From Cercopithifilaria johnstoni (taxonomy: Eukaryota; Nematoda; Chromadorea; Rhabditida; Onchocercidae), in assembly GCA_916381525.1 (NCBI GenBank), contig CAKAEH010001503.1:149130-213129 (forward strand): a stretch of DNA of 64,000 nt, in the 5' to 3' direction. A program made the translations under genes and the position numbers. Each line of letters begins with the position of its first letter. The first letter of the stretch is position 1. Below, piece by piece: positions 46,889 to 58,245 of this stretch. The notes under the pieces are model-generated. The model saw only the letters and a list, made by a program, of their open reading frames with translations. It was not told the origin of the DNA and did not search any database.

Positions 46889-49800
46889 CTAAACTCTTCG
46901 CTCTGCAAAACACAACATGAGGAAGGATAAAGTAACCAACTTTTCACGGAGAGTAAGAATCAGGTACTCGATAACTCCTGTTTCATACAAGTAGGCGCAT
47001 AAAATGTAGTTGAAAGCAACAACAAGTATAAAAATCCGATAACCAAGCTCTGGAAGTGGGTCGTATTGCATATGTCTGGCCACAAAATACGGTGGATTAA
47101 TCGTGAGCCACACACAGATAGAAATTAATATCACTGAAAAAAAAAAACAACTCGTCTACAAAATATTTTTTTAGGCAATTTAATAAACTGCGCTGTTCTT
47201 GTGGCATATATGTGAAATATAGAAATAACGTTCCACTAACCAAGGCAGGTACAAAGAGAAGTGTTACTAAAAATCGTTTTACGATATGGAGGTCCTCTGC
47301 TATAAATGACTGCCAAAGTTAAATATTGGAAACAGGACAAACAAAACACAGCAGTTCCCTGCAAATCAAATTAGTCATTTTGAAATACAACCTATTCCAA
47401 AAACCTGATAATTAGGTAATCAACAGTAAGAAAATATAACACCAAACAGAAAACACAATAAAGAGATACTTTTCAATAAATAATGGCTACAGTTACCTGC
47501 ATACTTCTTTTATCTTCAACAGAAATTCCAAATGGAGTTGAGTAAGGCACAAACCACGGCTGCGCTGAAGTATATATGAAAACAGACAACTGAAACGAAA
47601 AATTGATCAAGATTCAATCAAATAAATTTCATTTTTCATTTCAGTGACTTTCAAATACAAAAAATGTGCTGACAAATCGCGCTGCAAAATTAATAACAAG
47701 CTCGGTTCTTTTCTAACCAATCGAGCGCCAGCGTACAAGAGAGACTCTATGTTTCTTGCGCTCATAATACCATACCCTTTGTTTTTTTATTCACATTAAA
47801 AAACTAACCTGAAAAACGAAAACAATTAACAGCTGCCCCACGATTGAAAGTAGTGATGCAAAAGAAAGTAATTTCGTTGGTGGTGGAAAAGCGGCAAGCT
47901 TCTGACATGGTGGAGTGTATCCGAAACATGCAGCCACTGTTGTCACCAGGAATAAATCGATAAAAAGAAACTGAAAAGCTCATCAAAATTTAAACAGTAA
48001 TTAAAAGCACACATTTAGGTAAGAAATCGGCATTGAACTCAACAACATAGGTCGATATAAATCAGCAGAGAGATAACCTGAAAATCTGTAAGATTTGTAG
48101 CAAGCCAATAAAGCAAAACGACCGAAATAAACTGAGTTAAAGAGTAGCTTGCCATATATTTGAAAATTCCAAACGAAGTTACCAGAGCAGCTCGGCCTGA
48201 AAAAGTCGTGCATACTTATTGATTACATACACCGATATTTATGGATAAGAATGTCATCATAACAGTAATACTTTCACCTTCACGAATAATCATCGGAACG
48301 CAACGAATATCAGGTATGCGCGAAGTGAATGGAGCTGCAATTGAAGCTTCTGCTTCAGACAACGATATACCAGCGTGAGCTGCCTGAAAGCTTCATGTAA
48401 TAAAATAATTTTACAATCCAGGAATCACTAATGATAATAACTATCTTCCTTTTCGCGTAACAAAAAGACTCAACTAACCGTAAAATTTAAACCTCCAAGA
48501 ATCTGAAAACATACATGAATCTTTCCATGATACTACATGAATCAAATACAAATAAAAGAAAAACAATGAGTACTTTCAAAGCAGCACAGTCGTTGGCACC
48601 ATCACCACACATTGCCACGGTGTATTCAACTTCTTGAAGTTTGTTTACTACCATCTGTTTCTGTTCAGGTGACATTCGTGCAAAAACATCACAAACAGTT
48701 ACAAATTTAAGCAGCAACTCAGGGTATTCACGAGAAATAACTTCAAATGTTGGACCTGTGAAGCAGTCCTTTAATTGATAACAACTACAGATATCATGGG
48801 TGAAACTTTGAAAATAATACCACCAATTGATAATTTAAATTACTTTGAAAGTGCGAATTTTCAAATGCAGTACCAACCAGATACTGAAAGTTGATATGCA
48901 GGATCTATAAAACTTCTCGATTCCATGTCATAAACTGATGAGGAATCATCCAGAAGATCTTCCGACGAAGAAGCAGCCTGCAGAAAATTGACATCAGCTA
49001 AACAAAACGAAAATCAACTGCCCTTCATTTTAGCAAGAAGAGCGGTGAAACAAGCAGAAAAAAGAGTAGATTCCACTCAATTTAAGACTGATTTATACCT
49101 AAATCGGAATAATTATACTACAAAAACATCATCAGATTCCAAACCTGTTTCAGCAAGAGAGGGATTCTCGAGTTTGGTGAGTCACGATTACCACATTCGA
49201 CAATATACGCTTTCTTTACAGGCTGTATAATCCCACATTCACGAGCAACACTAAGCGCTGTGAGTATGTTATCGCCAGTGACCATGACAGTCCGAATATG
49301 AGCTCTAAAATTTATATCAATTCTTTAATTTAAAAGAAAAAATCAATTGCTGAGCTCATAGACAAATTTTTTGGTCGAAACTTCAGATTAAAAAAAAACC
49401 TTACTTATTCAGCTGATGAATAACACCTACTGTCTGAGCCTTCAATCGATTTTCCATTGTCACTAGACCCAGCAATGTCAAGTCATTTTCCACCTTAAAC
49501 AACTTATTTTATCCAAAATATTATTTTCATGGAACTCTTTGAAACAGAAAATGATTCTTTGAATCCTCAGCCGTTTAATTACTAACAAAAACGAACTTGT
49601 TCTCTGTTCACCCTCTGCGATTTAGGGAAGCTGATATGCAACTTTTTATAGGCAACTGCAATCAATCGATACCCATGTTGTGCGTAGTCATTCACGACAT
49701 TCTGCAAAGTACTATTTACAGAAAATGCCAATTAACTGAGCGACGCAATTAACAAAGGATTTGAAGAATTCATTACAACAAAAAATATTGGACAATCACA

Positions 49801-52800
49801 AATTTATCGATTCAAGAAAAACGAAGTATGAACTGTCGACTAAAAGTGTAATTATTTCAAAACACTGTGCTTTATGTTTTTTAATAATGGACTTGGAGCA
49901 TTTCACATTCAAATATATATATATGGGGAAAATTATGATTAAGAATAAAATAATGTAATTTGATTGAATTTACGAAGAATAAGGGGAAAGAGATGCAGTG
50001 AGACTGTAGGATTGTTGTTCTAAAGCATGGGACAACGGTTTTTGCGAAATGATTTAAATAAACAAACGCTATAGTTGGCAGGAATACTAGACGGTTGACA
50101 AAGTGAAGCTATCATTTCCGGAGCACCTTTGCAATACAAAGTCATATCATGTGACTCGTCCTCTGGATCATGCACAATGACGGACATCCGTTGTAATGAA
50201 GAACTAAAAATTTTAACCAAAAAAAATTTTTTAAATCTTAACATAATTGCAGGTTGACGCCCGAAATGTAAAAAGGAAAAGAATGTAAAAACTGTAGCAG
50301 CAGTTTGGAAATAAAATACAGTACAATAGGGCTAAATTATAATCTTCTCCTTCCTACAAAATAACTACAAAATAACATAGGCATCACCTAAAAGTAAACT
50401 GCCTCAAAATAGCAAGTTCTATTTCACGATCGCAGCCACATGCACCCGGAACACTCCGCACAACCGGTGGAGCCAAGATGTCAAATCGAGCGGTTTCTTC
50501 AATCCTTGAATTCATGGTTTCATCCAGTGTCCAAGTAGTGTTTTTAAAGAGAATCAAATCAAGCGGATCACCACAGAGAAGACCGTTTATGCTGTAAGCT
50601 GCTGACTGTTCAAAACAAATCGACTATAAGTTACTACATACGACTCAAAATTTCAAAATGACTTTGTAACTACTGTAGGTATTAAATGTAATGCTGGATA
50701 AAACTTGTTCTATTTCAATTTTTTTTTGTTTTCAAAGAAAACAATGAACCTGACCATGTCAAACTGTGGCATGTAGATACTGCTTCGACAAGTTTGCGGT
50801 AGTTCCACATCTCTTTGACATTCAATGACGGAAACTCATGCCGAAACAATGGTTCCTTATTGTTGCTTTGCACAACGGGACAAACGGAATGAAAATCCAA
50901 ACCATCCTCGGTTAAAGTTCCCGTTTTGTCGAAACAAACCTGTATATTAAAAATAAAATTTAAGCAAACATAACTTTAAATTTATTACATACAATGAAAG
51001 CAGAATGGAACCAAAAACTTACAACATTAATCGCACCACAAGTATTAATGGTTGAAGGAGCAATACAATAAATATCTTTTCGATGGAGACGCATCTGTGA
51101 TGCCAATATTCCAACACTCATCGCAGCTAAAACTTATATATACTAATGCAATTACACTCTTCAAATAAATTTCTTCAGTATCTCAATTGAGACTATTCAG
51201 TGAAGAATTATTACCGGTATAGATAATAATTATTTATGAAATCCCAGATAATTTCCAATGCCTTCTTTCATATGAACAGCGTTAGGTAAAATCACTAACC
51301 AGGTAAAGCAGGAGGTATAACTACAGTGATAATATCCAGTGCACGTACGATAACTGCCCTTACATCTGTACCCCGAAGAATCATAGTCACAATGGTATAT
51401 GAAAAGCCACAAAAGGCAATACATCCGAGAAAACCAATAAATTTGAAAAGATCGCTTGTAAAACGCAAGTCTACAGGCTTTGGATACATTATTGAGCGTA
51501 CTAGTTGACCTTTCAACGTTGTATAAGCAGTTCGAAGAACCACTGCCTGAAATAAGTGACACGATCACAAAAGAAACGCACTATATCTAGTCAGGTACGG
51601 TAAGGGTATAAATTTCATATTTGCATCAACGAGAAATCCATATAAAAAACTTTCACTAGCAGTCAGTTCATCCACTTTTGAATATTAGTACCTTCACACT
51701 TTTCCCCGCATAATAACGTGTCTGGAGTACTTGGGTACCACAAAACAATGTATGCCTGGAATGTTTCTTTAACGAGAAAACTGAGGATTCGTCATCAGTA
51801 TCTGGTAAGGCGGCCTAAAAAATTGAAACATAAAATTAAATGATCCATAAGATAAAAAGAACGACCAATAAACCAACATAAGTGGTACTGACCTTAGTTA
51901 CAGGAACCGATTCTCCCGTCAACATTGATTCATTTACAATTACTGTGCCATTAATGAGTACAGCATCACATTGCATATTACATCCATTGGGAGGAATTAA
52001 AATGACGTCACCAGGTAACAACTGAAATCGGTAGTGCAGTGCAGATATTCAGTAAGCACTAACAAAGTTAATCAATTGTTAAAATGAACAAAACGTTGTA
52101 AAAACAGGTGAAATCGAAAATCAAAACTTACTTCTTCGCTACTTATTTTCATTGGATTTTCACCATTTCTAAGTACCTGTACGAAAGCCGAAGAATGAAC
52201 CATACTTCGTAACTTCCTTTCTTGCTTTCTGGTTTGATATAAATCCATCGCTATGGAAAACAAAGACATGGCAACAATAACGCTCGCATATATCTCATAA
52301 TGATCCGAAAACCAAACCGCAACGCTGTAAAAACTCCCTGTAGCATTAGCATAATACGTATTTCAATATCAAAAATTACTGGAAATTTCTGAGCAAAGTC
52401 ATGATTGAAGTTTTAAATAAAATACGCACCTAAACAACTGGAATATATAGAAAGGAGATAAAACTTCACGGAATAGGAGAACATGCAGTGGCTTGAGGTT
52501 TATGTCAATTATATTCTTTCCATAAACTGCCAAACGTTTAGCAATATCATCGCTACTTAGACCTTTTTCTGCCAAAACGTGAAAGCGGTGAAAGTCAATC
52601 TAAAATCACAATGAGGTACAAAGTGTGCGTAAAACATTGAAGCAAAAGCCCAAGAGAATCATCAGATCAGCTCGGTTTAATGTTAGGCATCAAAAAGCTG
52701 AAGCTCTCAAAAATTCAAAGAGGAGGCAGAGAAAATTTAGACGGAATGAATACATGTAGTGAGTAGAAAAGAAAAGCTGAAAGAAAATGGTTCATAAATT

Positions 52801-53638
52801 CTAGTTCGTAACTAAATAACATAAACTTACATCAACATCTAGTGAATCAGTCGAAATGAATCGGTTCTCGTCAGGATACCAAAGATGGGTAAGTTTTTTA
52901 AAAGTGAAATATCTCAACGTGCTTACATCAACCATTCGAAAACCGCTTACAGGCAAACCCATTTGCACAACACTATCACTAACTATACAAAGTACCGGGC
53001 GAAAGGCAACATCCATATTCGCATTCCTTAAAATTACTGTTGAATTAAAAACGCTAGGATTTGCATTCTGCAGGTAATCACCGAACTAAACATCCTGACT
53101 GGTACCTTTTGCTACACGCGTTCAGAAACTTTGAAAATTAAACTTTTATCATTGTATACCTCTTTCCGCAAATATGTAAATTAATGTCACCCATATTTCA
53201 CTACCGATGAAATACGGAATGTTCTAGAAATAATAAATAACTGACTGAATCAAAAGGCAGTCTGCTGTACTGAGAGAACATCCTGAAGCAGTGCATTTTA
53301 CCCACCACCTCGGGTACCAGTACAGTAATAAACGAAATGTGCCCAAAGTAAGTACTGTAATTATCCACGTTAATGCCTGAAAATATTTTAAAGAATATGA
53401 AAAATAACACTTTCGCATGAAATAACATTTGATCTCTACACCTGCTCTCACGTGAATCAATATATATTTACCTCACCTAAACTTTGGTCTTTGAGCATAT
53501 ATTCACATGGCTAACATACCGTTTTTATTTTATTTGTTTTATATCCCCACAGATACAGATTTTCATCATCGACAGTGATGTGAGTACTGTGCGCTGCTTG
53601 CGTAGACATTCCCTTGAATGTTTCCTTTCGCCCGGTCC
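46889..53638 (-). CDS. P5B-type ATPase (ATP13A2/3 class), 23 core exons
   Basis: Core exons (high to low): 53520-53638, 53242-53376, 52831-53085, 52430-52599, 52132-52324, 51893-52021, 51692-51814, 51300-51546, 51023-51126, 50750-50939, 50388-50601, 50068-50203, 49597-49701, 49405-49493, 49220-49304, 48878-48977, 48574-48755, 48278-48383, 48078-48196, 47809-47970, 47497-47589, 47241-47358, 46889-47133. Phases fit; 1129 residues from Met 53609. Landmarks: WGYKTNKIKTALTW and YPRWWVKC of the P5B N-terminus; LTGES (A domain); PPALPG, the P5B membrane motif; FDKTGTLTED with phospho-Asp486; KGAPE; MVTGDN; and GDGANDC at 839-845. The family moves polyamines out of late endosomes/lysosomes (shown for ATP13A2/3). 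C. elegans counterparts are the CATP-5/6/7 group; I cannot pick one. A further 5' exon probably exists (separate entry). Confidence 0.93.
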
Positions 53639-53924
53639 CTAAAATTAATTACAAAATTCTTTTTATTCTTTTTTCCTCGTATCACGAATATAAATCACGG
53701 AATAGATTTGACTTATCGAATCTGTTGCTTATCTCAGATAACTTATCTCCTAACGAATATCAAATTGTCTCAACCACAAACTTATTTTTTCAAATAGTCA
53801 CACCTCACAAAAGGAACGGAAGTATGATGATATTGAGGAGCGCATAGCAACCTAACAGTCATATTTTGGTCACATACGCAATCTATAAACTTTGAGTTTG
53901 CAACAAAATTAGAGAATAACGTAC

Positions 53925-54078
53925 TTGAATGTGGTGTTACCTGAACTGCCACTGGATTTGCGTAACGCTTTGTTAAGCAGTTGTGACACGTACTGTAGCT
54001 ACCATGCAACAGTGGTATCTGTTCGCTGTCACTTTCCAGTAAAAGTCCCACTTCACACTGAATTGAATTACAAACCAC
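53925..54078 (-). CDS. Probable upstream exon of the P5B ATPase
   Basis: This open stretch ends at a strong donor (TTCAA|GTACGT) in phase 1, which fits the phase of the next exon at 53638 exactly. It encodes a hydrophilic N-terminal region (VGLLLESDSEQIPLLHG, then HNCLTKRYANPVAVQV). It has no Met. The nearest in-register ATG lies upstream across an A11 run (see findings). The alternative is that translation starts at Met 53609 in the next exon and this stretch is 5' UTR or an unused exon. Confidence 0.5.
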
Positions 54079-54143
54079 TTCTATTTTTTTTTTTGTAGAG
54101 GGAAGGAGAAGGGGAGGATTCTATGAAAGAATGAGAACTTCAT

Positions 54144-57100
54144 TCTTTTATCCCTCAAATGATCTCCCCTCGAAACTAGCGATTCATTATATTTCTTTTC
54201 CTCTTATCATTTGGATGGAACAAATGTGATACGCTGCTTTATCAAATATGATACACCACTATATGCTGTATCTAACTGATCAAAGGAGTCCCAGGATTAG
54301 TTGGATGCCACCGGTTAAGAGGATGACATCAAATCTTCAGTATTATGAGAAGAATATTTGGGGGTATGTCGTACACCATTACTGTAAAATTACACCAGAC
54401 TGCTGCACAATACAGTTTATGGGGTTGTGATAAACTTTTTTCTTTTTTCCGAGCTAGTATCACAAAAAGAGGAAAAACCACTTCAACTAGAAGATTTGAA
54501 AAAAAATAACAGATTTCTCATCTTTGCTCTCAAATGAGTGTTATAACTTTCAACACCACTACTTTCTATTGGTGACTGTTAATTTTTCATAAACTCAATA
54601 ACCTACATCATCTTTGGTTACCCGTCCACATTCCCAATATCTGCATCATTAAGAATTAAGAACTAGTGAGGTTCACAGTCTCGCTGGCCCCGTCTTTCTA
54701 CTCTCTCATATATCACCAATCACTAAAAATAAAGCCTGTTTTTCCATGGCAGCATAAAGTTCGCCAACACAGGGTCTGGTGTGAAAGGCAGTGAGAACGA
54801 TATGCCACAATGCATTACGTTAAGCTCTAATTTAGCAAGATGATTACGATGAATGAATATGAAGTTCTAATAAAGCGCGTTGACTCGGAGAATGCTGCGC
54901 TTATCTGTAGTGATTGATTATCTACGAAACTATTCAAGAAATATCAATTCAGCATCCTATAAACCATAGTTAATTTCCTTACCACCCACTGCAACGTATT
55001 ATAATCTTCTGACAATAATGGAAGTAAAAAGATTTTATATTTAGAAGATCATTGAGGTTCTCTCTCAATCAGCCGACATGTGGCAAAAATAAACTTTCTT
55101 GAAGTTTGGAAAGTATATCCTAACCTTACTTTACCTGCTGTTCAACTTTTGTTGCAACTGCCAATTATAATGCCATGAAGAGAAATTGTTTCATTTCCTA
55201 TTTCATTTGAAAAATTATATGAAGAAAGAAACCACAAATTTGACCTGTCGCATCATGTCGATAGATGAGTTTGTAGTATAAATGTTTAAATGAAAGCTAA
55301 TCAAATTGTTTCCTTGTGGAAAGTAAAAATCGGAAAAAGGAAAATATAGAAATTGAAAAAAATGAGTTTATGGTTCGTCACCACTCCTTGAACCATTCGA
55401 AAACAGTCTTCGGGGATAAGAAAGATGAGAATGACACTCTTACTCACTTTTCTGCAGCAGAGTCAAGAAAGAACATAGCGTTGTGACCAATAAGCAACAC
55501 ATCTATTGTTAAGAATGTGACTGTCTCTCGAAAGTTCTCTATCGTTTGAAGGCGGATGACCTCTGCACGATAAACAACATGTTTATCGTTATACATGCTC
55601 AAGGAACTGACCTTCCAAATCCCTACTTGCAAAGTCACCTTACACAGGTGCAATTGTAATTATACGTCACAAAAGAAATCGATTTCATCCCATCGTTCAT
55701 TTAAAAAAATAGTTTTCAGAACTCCAAGTTAGTCGCATATATGAGTGTCGACGAGGGTTAGCTGTAGCTCTTTTCCTCATTCTTGATCTATTTAGTACAC
55801 TGGTATGACGTAGGATACGTGACATGAAAGGATTTGTGGAACCTCTCAACCTTTTCAATTACCTCTCGAATGAGTACAAAGATTCAAAGCTATCTAACTG
55901 GCCCCTTCTTGCTCCAGACAATTCCGAAATCTACCAGTGCTGCTGCTCTTTGATAATGAAAATGGGTGACAGACCAATAGAAATACATTTTCGATATTCC
56001 ATTTAGGAACCAATTTCTCGGCTGACAATCACTAATCCCTATCTATTGATTTTCAGACGATTGGATAATTTGAAGTCTACAATTTAGGTAAGATGCGAAA
56101 CTTGCATGCCGATGATCGCTCAACGTAGTCTTTTAAATTTCTTTTAAATTGTCTTAAAATCTAGCTACTTTAAAATATGAATATGAAAGTGGTGTTTATT
56201 AGTCGAGGAACAAAATTCTTACTGAATGGTCAATCTTCACGGAATCTTTCTATGCAAACTACATTTATGTATTTTATCAAATATTTGATAGATGAGATTT
56301 TTTGCGATGTTCTGCAAAATTGCGAATTAAAATTTTTCAGACTATGCCAGAGCAACCAATAAAATTAAATTAGTAATTCCCAGAAACATTTACAGGAGAC
56401 TCTCTCAACAAAAGAATATCCTTTATTCGGATAAATGCTTTTAACTATAACTAATATTTGAAACCCATTGGTATTGATAAAAGAGCGCTAGGTTATTCCA
56501 TTGTTTAGTACTTCTGATGATGGCTAATAGTGGAGAAAAATAAATTCAATTTTAAAAATTCGCTAGCTGAAAAAATACGGCAAAACTGCAAACTGTAATA
56601 TTTATTATGAAGTATTAGTTCCAATATTTAGTATTCATTCATTCTATATCAACAGGATATCGTACAATAACGGAAGAAGGGTCCTTTGCATTTATCATTG
56701 TCGGTTGCCAAACAATCGCGAGATTCAAACCCGATAATTTTATGGTTTTTACATGGGTGGCCACTTGCAAATTCCTGAAATAATTAATAATAATAATTAA
56801 TAATCGTAATTAATAATAGTAATAATGTTAAATAATAATAATAAATAATAATTATTATTAATAACAATTATTAATAAATAAAATAATAATTAATAATAAT
56901 GATTAACAATAATAATTAATAATATAAGATACTGTAAGGTTGTAAGGAGCAAGATACACATGATGATTCTTCCCATAAAATTCTTAGGAAGTCTGTAATA
57001 CAAAATTTTTCTGCTACGGTTGTAAGTGTGCAATTTCGAGTCTGTAAACATTAGTTATGTGTTCGTAGGTGATTCACAGAAGTTATTTATTTTAGATCTT

Positions 57101-58245
57101 CTTTTCATGGTTGCAAAAGTTTTGGGTAATTATTGATGATGTTTCACAGGAATGTTGCTGGCTCTTACTGAGAAGTGTTGATAATCATTCATATCGAAAA
57201 TATCGGCATTAGATCGTTATGAATGGAAGTTTGACAGAGAAACAATGGGCTTAGAAGGCAATCTTTAAAACTGAACCAATTTTCTCAATGAATTACAAAT
57301 TAATGCACTTTCATTCACTTGCAAAAAAGAGACAGGGAAAAATTCGCAGGTTCTAAATAATCTATTTCTTCCAATAGGAGGTCTATTTGATCGTATTCTG
57401 TAAAAGGTTAGGTTGCACCATCCAGGATAGTACTAAAATCATGCAAATATTCACCTGACAAATGCCACGCCAGGGTGACCAAACCTTTTCGTTCGTTTTT
57501 TCCGTAGGTTCCTTCTCCAAGTGTGACTGCTGTAACTGGGAGGAAATGCTCATTCGTATGCCGGTTCTAACATTTGTTTTATTTGCTAGATTTAATCTTT
57601 CAGATGGTACGGGCGTAAGTAGTTCCTTCTTGTCAATTGTTGTTCGTAATTCATGGCCATCCGGAACTGCTGTTATGTAGATGCTCTGATTAAATTGATT
57701 AACCTTACTAGTTCACTTTCCAATAACATTTTGTTTATATATTCTGCAACTTCTACGCTTCATTCGAGACAAGTAAACTTGATTTCATTTGCATATTTGT
57801 AAAAAATTGTAAAGAAATATAACACCTCTGAATTCAGGCTCTTGTATTATTTTAGGACATTTCTTGACTTCCATTAGTGCTCCAATACATTTTTGTAGAT
57901 TGTAGCATTTTCGTCGTCTTATTCTTCTTTCACCCGATCTTTTACATGGTGACCAGTTGCTCCACTGAGAGAAATGATTCTCCTGAAAGCAACACCTCAG
58001 AAAATTTTCTGTCCCTGATTAGAGGTACTTAAGCTTGCATGTATCTACAGAATGTGAACTTCTGCATTCGGTAACGGTTCCTAACAAAATTCTTCAGAGC
58101 TCAAATACCAGAAAAAATAATATCTCGGGACTGAAAGAAATAGTCGGAACTTGGAGATAAAGGAGCAGATTTAAAAAATATTAAGTTTAAGACTATTTAA
58201 AGGCATTTTAAAATGAATTCTTTTGTTCAAACTGTTTAAGGAAAG
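54144..58245. other. Intergenic with AT low-complexity block
   Basis: Contains a TAATAATAATTA-type low-complexity tract at about 56780-56930. One possible exon, minus 55653-55444, ends in a good donor (GCAGAAAA|GTGAGT) but opens without an ATG and has no partner in phase; the encoded HVVYRAEVIRLQTIENFRE segment is protein-like but unrecognised. A second open minus segment, about 54815-54713 (HNALWHIVLTAF-like reading), is weaker. Otherwise nothing is seen. Confidence 0.5.
56780..56930. repeat. AAT/ATT low-complexity tract
   Basis: About 150 bases made almost only of TAATAATTAATAATAATTA-type units; an imperfect trinucleotide microsatellite. Confidence 0.85.

Noticed and set aside
50601..50606. 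Alternative acceptor three residues earlier in the P5B nucleotide-binding exon
   Set aside because: Only the acceptor after TCAG at 50602 keeps the phase from the previous exon.
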